Source: DAXETY01 sp051155755 | GTDB lineage: Bacteria > Desulfobacterota > Desulfobacteria > Desulfobacterales > SG8-13 | Direction: 5' to 3' | Assembly: GCA_051155755.1 (NCBI GenBank) | Contig: DAXETY010000019.1 | Location: 51,022 to 115,021 of the forward strand | Length of the DNA stretch: 64,000 bases | Shown: positions 34,800-43,661 of the stretch, piece after piece | Layout: the number at the start of each line of letters is the position of its first letter | How positions within the stretch are numbered: the stretch's first letter is position 1 | The notes under the pieces: model-generated | Seen by the model: only the letters and a program-made list of their open reading frames with translations | Told to the model about the DNA's origin: nothing | Database searches by the model: none | Position numbers and translations under genes: made by a program

Positions 34800-35402
34800 T
34801 CATTCGGGTTGTGCATCGGTACGCGGCAATAAAATTTGATCGCTGCTCTCGGCGCTGTCGGCTTCGGCTTTCGGACTCATTTCGGTCATTTCCCGAACGC
34901 GATCCCGGGCTGCCTCGACCTGTTGATCTGCCGTGCGGGCGGCTTCTTCGGCCTTGAGTGCGTTTTGTTCCGCGCGCAGCGCTTCGGCCTCCAGTTGCAG
35001 GATCGTGGATCGGTTTCGATTGTAGCGGTCGACGTTGTTGCTGACATTCTGTTTAAACGCCTCGAGGCGCTGCCGGGCGGCTTCGGCGGCGGCCCGGGCT
35101 TCTTCGGCCGTCCGGCGGGCCTGTTGGGCCTTGCGTTCGGCGATCTGCACTTCCTGCAAAAGTTGCTCGCGCTTCCGCTCTTCGCGGGTTTCTTCCATCT
35201 CACGGCGGATGGATTGAAGTTCCTGTGGACTGCGCGGGGTGTATTCCGTTACCGAGTCCAGCGTGCCGTCCTTGGGCGGCGGGCTTTCGGTAATGTGGGT
35301 CACCCCGTCGCGGTCCGTCCAGGTATAGATTTTGCCGGCGGATAGATGCCCGCCCGCCCCCAGGAGTGCGGCGATACACCCGAGAATTAATATGGTTTTC
35401 AT
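34800..35402 (-). CDS. Exported DUF4124 coiled-coil protein
   Basis: A 200-residue protein with a signal peptide (MKTILILGCIAALLGAGGHL) and a DUF4124 domain whose core is KIYTWTDRDGVTHITESPP. A long Ala/Glu/Arg coiled coil follows (about 60-175), then an acidic tail. DUF4124 proteins are periplasmic and of unknown role; the domain may bind wall or partner proteins. A Cys lies within the signal region (LILGCIAA), but it does not form a convincing lipobox. ATG at 35402 with GAGG upstream; the open frame extends to 35507 without a signal-like start. Confidence 0.78.
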   Translation of the reverse strand: MKTILILGCIAALLGAGGHLSAGKIYTWTDRDGVTHITESPPPKDGTLDSVTEYTPRSPQELQSIRREMEETREERKREQLLQEVQIAERKAQQARRTAEEARAAAEAARQRLEAFKQNVSNNVDRYNRNRSTILQLEAEALRAEQNALKAEEAARTADQQVEAARDRVREMTEMSPKAEADSAESSDQILLPRTDAQPE

Positions 35403-35550
35403 CTCTGCGTGCCTCGCATTCGATCGGTCGGTGCCGTTGACGGCGGCCGAAGCGTTCTTGGTAAACCCCGAAAGTTCCATTGCGATCGTGTGCCCCAAAA
35501 TTCGCACAGGGGCATCCGAATGGTGGTGTAACGCCTCGATGCGGATGCTT

Positions 35551-36213
35551 TCATTGATGCGTATCCCGGGAACGGAGCTCGATCAGCACCACGGTCGAAG
35601 TCTCGTTTTCGGAACGCAGTTGAAACCTTCGTATCCCCAACCGATAGTTGCGGCTGGCCGATTTAAGGAACGGATCGAGCGTTTTGCGAACTTCTTCGGC
35701 CAACATGATGCGGCCGCCGGGTTTCAGACAAGCTGCAAACAACGTCAGCAGGGTGTCGACGTCTTCTTCTTTGTATATGACCTCCGAGCCGATCAGCATG
35801 TCGCAGGCGTCGGCCGGTCCGGGACGGCGCCAGTCCATTGCGGCCACCTCCACATCGGTGCATCCGTTCAGGGCCGCGTTGGCCCTGGCGAAGTTCATGG
35901 CATCGGCATTGAAATCCGTCAGCCGAACCCGATGACCGTGGTCGGCGGCCACAATTCCGACCAGTCCGATGCCGGCTCCGATCTCCAGGATACGACGGTT
36001 ATTGTCCGGTGGCAATTCCGCCATGTGTCCGGCCAGAACCACTCCGGCCTGCCATATTTTGGCCCACAACGGAAAATCCTGCAGCGGATCTTCGGCGTTG
36101 ATGAAGCGCTCGATAGATGCCGGCAGATAAAAGCGATAGCGCCGGCCGGCGATGGAAATCTCCTGGATATCGGTATCGTATTGTCGATGAAATTCGTCCA
36201 GTGAATACGGCAA
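35551..36213 (-). CDS. Class I SAM-dependent methyltransferase (METTL21/lysine-type)
   Basis: A 220-residue methyltransferase. Motif I is ILEIGAGIGLVGIVAADHG, followed by the acidic LTDFN loop and the post-motif DMLIGSEVIYK. The W(A)KIWQAG stretch before motif I and the SEVIYK end resemble family 16 protein lysine methyltransferases. I chose the TTG at 36213, with an AAAGAGA ribosome site. Upstream frame to 36378 overlaps the AarF gene and looks non-coding. The target is unknown. It directly follows the AarF/UbiB kinase gene (25 bases), so co-transcription is likely. Confidence 0.77.
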   Translation of the reverse strand: MPYSLDEFHRQYDTDIQEISIAGRRYRFYLPASIERFINAEDPLQDFPLWAKIWQAGVVLAGHMAELPPDNNRRILEIGAGIGLVGIVAADHGHRVRLTDFNADAMNFARANAALNGCTDVEVAAMDWRRPGPADACDMLIGSEVIYKEEDVDTLLTLFAACLKPGGRIMLAEEVRKTLDPFLKSASRNYRLGIRRFQLRSENETSTVVLIELRSRDTHQ

Positions 36214-36238
36214 CGGATGATCTCTTTCGTTGATCGGG

Positions 36239-37951
36239 CTACATTTTTCCGGACCGAAATATGGACAGTACCAGCCACAGCCCCAGTACCGTGGCCAGAA
36301 CATAGCCGGAAATTCCCAGCAGGGCCGTAATGGAAACGGTGTGGACGCCGAAAAAACGTACCGTAAACTCCAGCACACGTTGGGAAGAATTCAGAATCAA
36401 AGCCCCGGCGATGACCGAGGCGCTCACGATGATGCCGACGGTCAGGCGGTTGATGCCCTTTTCGAGTTTGGTGTCCATCTGTTGGAAGCTGTGGCGCATT
36501 TCGATCCGGTGTTTGCCGGTGGCAACGGATTGCAGCAAGTTGTGAAACAGTTTTGGCAGGGCCTTGGCATATATGGCCGTCTGGCGGCTGTCTTTGCCGA
36601 AATTGCGAAGCAGCTTGCGGGCATCGTAGCCGCGTTCGAGCAGGGTGCGGGCATAGGGCCGCGTGACTTCCAGCAGGCTGGCGTCGCTGCCCAGGATTTT
36701 CCCGAGGGCTTCGGTCTGAATGAAGGTCTTTAGCAGCAGCAGCAGGTTGCGCGGCAGGCGGATACCGTATTTCAGCGACAGGGTCATCACCCGGTCGTAG
36801 ACTTCGCGCACCGACACATTCTGCAGGGAGCGGCCGTAAAACGGCTCACTGAGGTCCTTGAGCTCCGCCCGAAACTGTTTGAGGTCCACACCCTCTTCCC
36901 GCACGAGGCCGGCATCTTCCAGCGCCTCCAGGATCAGGTCGTAATCGTGTTCGGCATAGCCCAGAAAGATATTGGCGATCTGCTGCATGGTCTCTTCATC
37001 CAGATAACCGATGATCCCGAAATCGACCAGGCTGACCCTACCGTCGTACATCACGATGGTATTTCCGGGGTGCGGATCGGCGTGAAAGAGACCAAATTCC
37101 ATTAACTGACGGGAAAAGGCACGCAGACCGATCATGGCGATTTCTTTGGGATCGATACCGTGGGCGACAATCTCCGACACCCGGTCCATTTTAATGCCTT
37201 CGATGTGTTCCATCACCAGTACCGACCGAGAGGTAACATCCCAGTAGACCTTGGGAATGTAGAGCTCTTCGCTGTCGGCGAAATTGGCGGCAAATCGCTC
37301 GATGTTTCCTGCCTCCACCAGCATATCCAGTTCGCGGAAAATCGTCCGTTCGAATTCCTTGACCAGATTGACGGCTCCGATCACCCGGCCGATATCGAAG
37401 GTGGATTCGATTTTGGCCGCAAAATAGTACATCAATCGAATGTCTTCGCGGATTTTTTTTTCAATCGAAGGCCGAATCACCTTCACCACCACCGATTCGC
37501 CGCTGTGCAGCCGGGCCAGGTGAACCTGAGCCACGGAGGCTGCTGCCAGACAGTTTTCTTCGATACTTGCGAACACTTCTGTCAGGGGTTTTTTAAGTTC
37601 GCTTTCGATGACCTTGCGGATTTCAGCAAAAGCGATCGGTGGGACACGGTCCTGGAGGCGTTTGAATTCCTGAATGTACGCTTCGGGGAAAACGTCCGCC
37701 CGGGTGCTCATCAGCTGTCCCAGCTTGATAAAGCTGGGACCCAGTTCTTCCAGCACCCTGCGCATGCGAACCGGGCTCGGATACACTTTGCTTGTTACCA
37801 GGGGTTGGCTTCGGCCGGCATCGGGAGGGCCGGGTTGACGCCGGAACAACCGTTCGAAAAGATCCCCGAGACCGTGTTTCGCCAGCACCCGGGCGATGGA
37901 GGCGAAACGTGCGATGTTGCCGACCTGTTGAACACCCTGGGACAATTTCAT
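36239..37951 (-). CDS. AarF/UbiB (ABC1) atypical kinase
   Basis: A 570-residue membrane-associated protein of the UbiB family. The signature KxGQ motif is FIKLGQLMSTRADVFP. The atypical P-loop (AAASVAQVHLA), catalytic HADPHPGN and metal-binding VDFGIIG follow. Two C-terminal membrane helices end the chain (GIIVSASVIAGALIL and ISGYVLATVLGLWLVL). UbiB proteins are ATPases that help extract quinone precursors from the membrane; in an anaerobe this could serve menaquinone. ATG 37951 gives the usual MKLSQG start; the ribosome site is weak. Confidence 0.92.
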   Translation of the reverse strand: MKLSQGVQQVGNIARFASIARVLAKHGLGDLFERLFRRQPGPPDAGRSQPLVTSKVYPSPVRMRRVLEELGPSFIKLGQLMSTRADVFPEAYIQEFKRLQDRVPPIAFAEIRKVIESELKKPLTEVFASIEENCLAAASVAQVHLARLHSGESVVVKVIRPSIEKKIREDIRLMYYFAAKIESTFDIGRVIGAVNLVKEFERTIFRELDMLVEAGNIERFAANFADSEELYIPKVYWDVTSRSVLVMEHIEGIKMDRVSEIVAHGIDPKEIAMIGLRAFSRQLMEFGLFHADPHPGNTIVMYDGRVSLVDFGIIGYLDEETMQQIANIFLGYAEHDYDLILEALEDAGLVREEGVDLKQFRAELKDLSEPFYGRSLQNVSVREVYDRVMTLSLKYGIRLPRNLLLLLKTFIQTEALGKILGSDASLLEVTRPYARTLLERGYDARKLLRNFGKDSRQTAIYAKALPKLFHNLLQSVATGKHRIEMRHSFQQMDTKLEKGINRLTVGIIVSASVIAGALILNSSQRVLEFTVRFFGVHTVSITALLGISGYVLATVLGLWLVLSIFRSGKM

Positions 37952-38155
37952 GGCGCCGGGATTCCCGTTCGTTGACCGAGGCGATGGAAGGACATGCGTT
38001 TTCGGAGTGTTTGAACACCGGTGTATTCTATGGCCGAAAATCGGCTTTCTGTCAACACACGCCACCGATCGGCACCGTACGTCCGCCCGTCCGGAAATTT
38101 CGGCATATCGCGGTCGCCGCCGGATCCCGAACCGGCCGGCAGGATCGGTGAAAGG

Positions 38156-40183
38156 CTACAGACGCAAGGCCAGACGGAATCCCTGATCGATCGCCCGAAA
38201 GGCGTCGAGTTCGGCCGCCTGGTCGGCGCCGCCGATACGGTAACATGGCATCCCGATGTCGCGCAGCGCATCCCACAGGATTCTTTGGGGCTGCTGGCCG
38301 GCGCAGATGACGACGTTGTCAACGGAGAGAACCTGCGAGCGACCGGCGCGGCGAATGTGCAGGCCGTCATCGGCGATGTGTTCGTAGGAAACCCCGTTGA
38401 GCATTTCCACCCCTCTGCGGCGAAGGGTCAGCCGGTGAATCCAGCCGGTGGTTTTTCCGAGATCCTTGCCCATTTTAGCGCCTTTGCGCTGCAACAGGTA
38501 GAGTTTGCGGGCCGGCTCCGGCGTCCGGGGGCCGGCCGGCAGCAGGCCGCCGGCGGCGGTTAAGCTCCGATCCACGCCCCATTCTTCTAAGAACGCGGTT
38601 TCCGGGGACCGATCTTCCGGCTCCGGGTGGCTCAGCATCATGGCCACGTCGAAACCGATGCCCCCGGCGCCGATGACGGCAGCGGTGGATCCAATCTCCC
38701 GGGTCCCGTTCAGGACATCGACGTAAGAGACCACCATGGGGTGATCGATGCCGTCGATGGCCGGCTGTCGCGGCAGAACGCCGGTGGCCACGACAACCGC
38801 ATCGAAGGATTCATCGGTCAAGGTTTGCGGGGTAACCCGGGTATTGAGTCTGAGGTCGACCGCCAGATGTTGCAGAACCACGCGATAATACCGCAGGGTC
38901 TCCAAAAATTCGGCTTTGCCCGGAATTCGAACCGCCAGGTTCAGTTGTCCGCCGATGTTTCCATCGGCTTCGAACAGGGTGACCCGATGGCCGTTTCGGG
39001 CCGCAGTGACCGCACAGCTCAGACCGGCCGGACCGGCTCCCACGACGGCGAGGCGGCGCGACGTTGCGGCGGGCCGAATCGGGAGCTCGGCTTCATGCCC
39101 GGCCCGCGGATTGACCAGGCACGTCGCGGTTTTCCCCAGAAAGAGGTGATCCAGACAGGCCTGATTGCAGGCAATGCAGGTATTGATTTCGTCGGAGCGG
39201 TTTTCAAAGGCCTTGCGGGCAAATTCGGGATCGGCCAGCAAGGGTCGGGCCGCGGAAATCAAATCGGCCTGGCCGGCTGCCAGAATCGCCTCGGCGTGCT
39301 CGGGGGTGTTGATGCGATTGGCGGCAATCACCGGCAGTTCGGACGCCTGTCTCAGGCGCGCAGTCGCCCAGGTAAATGCACCCCGGGGCACCAGAGCGGC
39401 AATGGTCGGAATCCGGGATTCGTGCCAACCGATGCCGGTATTGAGCAGGTCCGCACCGGCTTCGGTGATGCGGTGCGCCAGAGCGACGACTTCCGGCCAA
39501 CGGCTGCCGCCTTCCACCAGATCGAGCAGAGAGATTCGGTACAGGATCAGGAAGTCCTTTCCCACGGTCTTTCGAATGCGGCGCGCGATCTCCACCGGAA
39601 AACGGCTGCGGTTTTCAGCGCTGCCGCCCCAGTGGTCGGTGCGATGGTTGGTTCGCGGCGCAAGGAACTGGTTGATCAGATAACCCTCCGACCCCATGAT
39701 TTCCACGCCGTCATAGCCGGACCGCTGCGCCAGAACCGCGCAGCGGACAAAAGCCTCGATCTGTTCTTCCACTTGCGCGGCGGTCAGTGCCCGGGGCGCA
39801 AACATGTTGATCGGTGCCTGAATCGGTGACGGGGCGACCAGCTGCCGGTGGAAGGCGTAGCGCCCGGCGTGCAGGATTTGAAGGGCGATTTTTCCGCCGG
39901 CTTGATGAACCGCCCGGGTGATGTTGCGATGCACCGTTACCTCGGAACTCCCGGTGAGTTTGGCGGCACCGTCGGCCACACAGCCTTCGGTATTGGGCGC
40001 AATGCCGCCGGTGACGATCAATCCGACGTCGGCGGCGGCCCGTTCGGCGTAAAATATTGCCAATCGTTGAAAGCCCGGGTCGGATTCCTCAAGCCCGGTG
40101 TGCATCGAACCCATGATCAGGCGATTCTTCAGGATCGTGAAGCCCAAATCGAGCGGCGCCGCCAGCAGTGGATACGGCTGCAT
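38156..40183 (-). CDS. Old-yellow-enzyme/2,4-dienoyl-CoA reductase-like flavoprotein
   Basis: A 675-residue protein with the FadH layout. An FMN TIM barrel comes first (about 1-335) and contains the catalytic region with YDGVEIMGSEGYL. Then a [4Fe-4S] Cys set has the form CIACNQACLDHLF with a further Cys in TATCLVNP. The C-terminal FAD/NAD(P) domains have VVGAGPAGLSCAVTAA and VIGAGGIGFDVA. Such enzymes reduce dienoyl-CoA, enones or trimethylamine; the substrate here is not evident. ATG at 40183. It is divergent from the aminotransferase at 40412. Confidence 0.9.
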   Translation of the reverse strand: MQPYPLLAAPLDLGFTILKNRLIMGSMHTGLEESDPGFQRLAIFYAERAAADVGLIVTGGIAPNTEGCVADGAAKLTGSSEVTVHRNITRAVHQAGGKIALQILHAGRYAFHRQLVAPSPIQAPINMFAPRALTAAQVEEQIEAFVRCAVLAQRSGYDGVEIMGSEGYLINQFLAPRTNHRTDHWGGSAENRSRFPVEIARRIRKTVGKDFLILYRISLLDLVEGGSRWPEVVALAHRITEAGADLLNTGIGWHESRIPTIAALVPRGAFTWATARLRQASELPVIAANRINTPEHAEAILAAGQADLISAARPLLADPEFARKAFENRSDEINTCIACNQACLDHLFLGKTATCLVNPRAGHEAELPIRPAATSRRLAVVGAGPAGLSCAVTAARNGHRVTLFEADGNIGGQLNLAVRIPGKAEFLETLRYYRVVLQHLAVDLRLNTRVTPQTLTDESFDAVVVATGVLPRQPAIDGIDHPMVVSYVDVLNGTREIGSTAAVIGAGGIGFDVAMMLSHPEPEDRSPETAFLEEWGVDRSLTAAGGLLPAGPRTPEPARKLYLLQRKGAKMGKDLGKTTGWIHRLTLRRRGVEMLNGVSYEHIADDGLHIRRAGRSQVLSVDNVVICAGQQPQRILWDALRDIGMPCYRIGGADQAAELDAFRAIDQGFRLALRL

Positions 40184-40334
40184 TTCGTGTCCTTGTGATG
40201 GCCCTGTGAGTGGACCGGTTGCAATGTGGCAGGGAAACTGAAACGATTTGGATGGACACTACGCAAATCCGGGGGCAAATGTCAAACCGGCTTTTCCACC
40301 GGCAAGGCCCCGTTGGCAGTCCGGGCTTGGGGAC

Positions 40335-40362
40335 TTGTAATATTTCGGATTCCTGTTATTTT
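40335..40362 (+). promoter_or_regulatory. Possible promoter for the aminotransferase gene
   Basis: TTGTAA (40335-40340), a 16-base spacer and TATTTT (40357-40362) lie about 50 bases before the start codon at 40412, in the divergent gap with the flavoprotein gene. It is the best candidate in the gap but not strong. Confidence 0.35.
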
Positions 40363-40411
40363 ATGAGCCGGATTCTTCGACGGCATTCAAAACCAGGGAA
40401 AGGAAACGGCG

Positions 40412-41248
40412 GTGACGGAATTTTATGTGGACGGTAAATTTCTGCCGGCCGATCAGGCTGTGGTTCCGGCCGATGACCTGGCCGTGCTGCGAGGCTACGG
40501 GGTTTTCGATTTTCTGCGAACTTACGGCGGCAAACCCTTTTTCCTGAGAGAGCACCTGCGGCGGCTGCGGCGATCGGCCCGCCAGATCGAGTTGGAATGC
40601 CCCTGGAGCCTGGAGGCGCTGGAAGAAATCGTCATGGAGACGCTGGGGCGCAATCACCTAAAAGAGGCCAACATCCGGATCGTTCTCAGCGGGGGCTCTT
40701 CGCCGGATAGCATTACGCCCTCCGGCAAACCCCGGCTGCTGGTGATGGTGACCCCCCTGTGGCAGGCACCGCAGTGGTGGCGCCGTCAGGGAGTCAAGGT
40801 GATCATCGTTCCGGCGGCCCGTTATCTGCCGACGGCCAAAACCATCAATTATATTCCCGCTATCATGGCGCTGCGCAAAGCTGCAGCGCAAGATGCGATC
40901 GAAGCCATTTACTGCGATTCGGAAGGTTGCCTGCAGGAAGGCACGACCAGCAACGTTTTCGTATTTTTCGGCGACACTCTGGCCACGCCTTCCGAAAACG
41001 TTCTGGAAGGCATTACCCGCAGCGTCGTTGCCGAAATTGCGGGCGACATGTTTCGTCTGGAACAACGGAAAATTCGAAAAACCGATCTCCTGCAAGCCAG
41101 CGAGACGTTTTTAACCTCTTCGAACAAGGAGATCGTACCGGTCGTTCGGTGGGACGAGATTCCGATCGGAAATGGCAAGCCGGGGGAACGTACGGGTCGG
41201 TTGATACAGGCCTTTGGGGAATATACCGCGCGGTATGCGCAACGATAG
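40412..41248 (+). CDS. Class IV pyridoxal-phosphate aminotransferase
   Basis: A 278-residue fold type IV PLP enzyme. The likely PLP lysine lies in PTAKTINYIPAIMALRKA and the cofactor-phosphate site in LQEGTTSNVFVF. An N-terminal RGYGVFDFLRTYGG motif and ITRSVV are also present. This family holds branched-chain aminotransferases, D-amino acid aminotransferases and aminodeoxychorismate lyase, and the sequence does not clearly choose among them. The start is a GTG at 40412 with AAAGGAA upstream. Followed after 84 bases by trxB. Confidence 0.87.
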   Translation: MTEFYVDGKFLPADQAVVPADDLAVLRGYGVFDFLRTYGGKPFFLREHLRRLRRSARQIELECPWSLEALEEIVMETLGRNHLKEANIRIVLSGGSSPDSITPSGKPRLLVMVTPLWQAPQWWRRQGVKVIIVPAARYLPTAKTINYIPAIMALRKAAAQDAIEAIYCDSEGCLQEGTTSNVFVFFGDTLATPSENVLEGITRSVVAEIAGDMFRLEQRKIRKTDLLQASETFLTSSNKEIVPVVRWDEIPIGNGKPGERTGRLIQAFGEYTARYAQR

Positions 41249-41332
41249 GGCCTGCCCGGTTTTTTTGTTGCGGAAACCGAATTCGAGCGATTAACGCGTT
41301 CGGTGAAAGAAAATATACGCGAAGGAGGGATT

Positions 41333-42319
41333 ATGACCCAAGATGACATATATGATCTGGTCATCATCGGCGGCGGCCCCGGTGGGCTGAGTGCCGGAAT
41401 CTATGCCATGCGGGCTGCGCTGAAAACCTTGCTCGTCGAAAAGGGCGCTCCGGGCGGACAGGTGGTGATGTCCAACGAAGTTGAAAACTATCCCGGTTTC
41501 GAACACATCGGCGGCGCCGAGCTTTCCATGAAATTTGTCCAGCATGCGCAATCCTACGGCCTGGATATCATCAGCAAGGAAGTGGTTTCCCTGGAGCCGG
41601 GACTGGATTTTCATCGGGTGCGCCTTGCCGACGATCAGGTGCTCACATCCCATGCAGTGGTTCTGGCCACCGGCGGCAATCCCCGCAAATTGAACATTCC
41701 CGGGGAAGACGAATACTACGGCAAGGGGGTATCCTACTGCGGCGTTTGCGATGGATTCTTTTTCCGGGACAAGACGGTGGTCGTGGTGGGGGGCGGTGAC
41801 ACGGCCGTTGAAGAAACCCTGTACCTGTCCAAGCTGGCGCGGCAGGTATACCTGGTTCACCGTCGGGATGCCCTGCGAGCGGGCATGATCCTGCAGCAGC
41901 GTCTCAAAAACGACTGCAAAGCCGAGGTGATCTGGAATGCGATCGCCACGGAAATCAAGGCCGGCGACAACGGTGTGCACGCCGTCGAGATTCGCGATGT
42001 CAATACCGGAGAAACCCGGGATTTGGCCACCGACGGGGTATTTATCTTTATCGGTTTCGAACCCAACAATGACCTGGTACCCGCCGGGACCAAAATGAAT
42101 GCCAACGGCTACGTGGTCACCGACGATCGTTGCGAGACCAACACACCGGGCATTTACGTGATCGGAGATCTGCGGGAAAAATATGCCCGCCAGATCGTAG
42201 TATCCGCCGCCGACGGAGCGACGGCCGCTTTGGCGGCCGCCCATTATGTCGAAACCAAAAAAGGCGCTGCCACCGATTCCTGCGAGCTTCCGGATTTTGT
42301 CTCGAAAGTGATATCTTGA
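41333..42319 (+). CDS. trxB: Thioredoxin-disulfide reductase
   Basis: A 328-residue flavoenzyme that reduces thioredoxin with NADPH. It has the FAD motif VIIGGGPGGLSAGIYAMRA, the redox-active site SYCGVCDGFF, the NADPH motif VVVVGGGDTAVEE with the downstream HRRDALRA, and the terminal FAD motif GIYVIGDLR. ATG at 41333 has an ideal GGAGGG site. It makes reduced thioredoxin in the cytoplasm, the electron source for DsbD at 14367-16274. The next gene starts within its stop codon region. Confidence 0.95.
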   Translation: MTQDDIYDLVIIGGGPGGLSAGIYAMRAALKTLLVEKGAPGGQVVMSNEVENYPGFEHIGGAELSMKFVQHAQSYGLDIISKEVVSLEPGLDFHRVRLADDQVLTSHAVVLATGGNPRKLNIPGEDEYYGKGVSYCGVCDGFFFRDKTVVVVGGGDTAVEETLYLSKLARQVYLVHRRDALRAGMILQQRLKNDCKAEVIWNAIATEIKAGDNGVHAVEIRDVNTGETRDLATDGVFIFIGFEPNNDLVPAGTKMNANGYVVTDDRCETNTPGIYVIGDLREKYARQIVVSAADGATAALAAAHYVETKKGAATDSCELPDFVSKVIS

Positions 42320-43413
42320 AACACCTGGTTTTCAAGCTGACGGTGCTGGCCCTGATGCTGGTCGGCCTTCCGTTGCTGGGCGTTTTTTGGGCCGATAAGC
42401 CCCTGGCGCCGTATCTGCAGTTTCCACCGCAGACCCGTTACGTGCAGCATCCGGATTTTTCCTGGTGGGTTTTTTTCGGGTACGCCGCAGCGATCGTCGC
42501 AGTCCTGATCCCCCTGGCGATGCCCGTCGTGAAAGCGCTGCGCCGGACAGTTCCGGCGGTGCCGGCGACAACCTTTCCGTGGTGGGGATGGGTCGGGGTG
42601 TTCACCGGGCCGCTGTCCTGGCTGCTGGCCTGGACCCGTTTTGAGTGGTTTGCGCCGCTGCAGCCCGATACGTTTACCCCGCTTTGGATCTCATACATCC
42701 TGGTGGTCAACGCCATGACCTATCGACGCACCGGGCGCTGCCTGTTGACCCATCGGACGGGCCTGTTTCTGATCCTGTTTCCGCTCAGCGCGATGTTCTG
42801 GTGGTTTTTCGAGTACCTCAACCGTTTCGTGCAGAACTGGTATTACATCGGCCCGCACCACGATGCCTGGGGTTATTTCTGGTCCGCAACCCTGCCGTTT
42901 TCCACGGTGTTGCCCGCAGTGCTCTCTACCCGGGAGCGCCTTCTCGCAGCCGACTGGCTGCAGCGAGCCTACCGCCGTTTTTGGACGGTGCCCCGTTTTC
43001 CAGCCGGGATCACCGCCGGGGCCGTTTTACTGGTCGCCGCACTGGGATTGGCCGGTATCGGGATCTGGCCCCAGTGGCTGTTTGCGCTGCTATGGTTGTC
43101 ACCGCTGTTGATTGTGGTCTCGTTGCAGGCCCTGCGGGGCGAACGGCATATCCTTTCGGATCTGCGCCGTGGCGATTGGACCCATGTGATGGCTTCGGCC
43201 CTGGCCGCCCTGGTGTGCGGTTTTTTTTGGGAGCTATGGAATATCGGCAGCTTGGCCCACTGGGAATACGCAATTCCGTATGTCGATCGATTCCACGTGT
43301 TCGCGATGCCGATCCTGGGATACGCCGGATACCTGCCATTCGGCCTCGAATGCGCCGTAATCGGAGATATGCTGTCGAAGACCTTCGGTCCGATGCGGTT
43401 AACGGCTGCCTGA
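42316..43413 (+). CDS. Polytopic membrane protein of unknown function
   Basis: A 365-residue, Trp-rich inner-membrane protein with about nine predicted helices (for example LTVLALMLVGLPLLGVFW, WWVFFGYAAAIVAVLI, WLFALLWLSPLLIVVS). There is a loop with FWWFFEYLNRFVQNWYYIG in the middle and HVFAMPILGYAGYLPFG near the end. I do not recognise the family. Start at the TTG 42316, which overlaps the trxB stop (TTGA) and so suggests translational coupling. A small Cys-rich gene follows 11 bases after its stop. The repeated aromatic residues at membrane edges suggest a transporter or enzyme acting on a lipid-like or heme-like molecule, but that is a guess. Confidence 0.75.
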   Translation: MKHLVFKLTVLALMLVGLPLLGVFWADKPLAPYLQFPPQTRYVQHPDFSWWVFFGYAAAIVAVLIPLAMPVVKALRRTVPAVPATTFPWWGWVGVFTGPLSWLLAWTRFEWFAPLQPDTFTPLWISYILVVNAMTYRRTGRCLLTHRTGLFLILFPLSAMFWWFFEYLNRFVQNWYYIGPHHDAWGYFWSATLPFSTVLPAVLSTRERLLAADWLQRAYRRFWTVPRFPAGITAGAVLLVAALGLAGIGIWPQWLFALLWLSPLLIVVSLQALRGERHILSDLRRGDWTHVMASALAALVCGFFWELWNIGSLAHWEYAIPYVDRFHVFAMPILGYAGYLPFGLECAVIGDMLSKTFGPMRLTAA

Positions 43414-43424
43414 AGGGATACCCC

Positions 43425-43637
43425 GTGCCGTTTGAAAGCTTTCCCGGTTTGCCGGGTAAAATTTACATTCCTGAATCCAATCAAAAATTGGGCCAGAAAC
43501 ATCCCTGCCGGGACTGTTTCTCCTGTCAGAATTGCAGCGACGAACGCTGCCGCCTTTGCCGGCGGCCGGGGCCGCCGAAATCCGACCCCGCAGAATCCCG
43601 CTGCCGACTCCGCAATCCGATATCCTGCCGGCGATAA
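43425..43637 (+). CDS. Small Cys-rich putative metal-binding protein
   Basis: A 70-residue product from a GTG at 43425, with AAGGG 7 bases upstream and only 11 bases after the preceding stop. The first half is ordered-looking (FESFPGLPGKIYIPESNQ). The centre has six Cys in a row of tight spacings, HPCRDCFSCQNCSDERCRLC, that is C-x2-C-x2-C-x2-C-x4-C-x2-C. The tail is basic with two further Cys. I have no named family, but the Cys array looks selected and could bind zinc or an Fe-S cluster. The remaining bases up to htpX (43638-43661) hold nothing. Confidence 0.62.
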   Translation: MPFESFPGLPGKIYIPESNQKLGQKHPCRDCFSCQNCSDERCRLCRRPGPPKSDPAESRCRLRNPISCRR

Positions 43638-43661
43638 CCACCCCCCTTTTCCGACGGGAAC

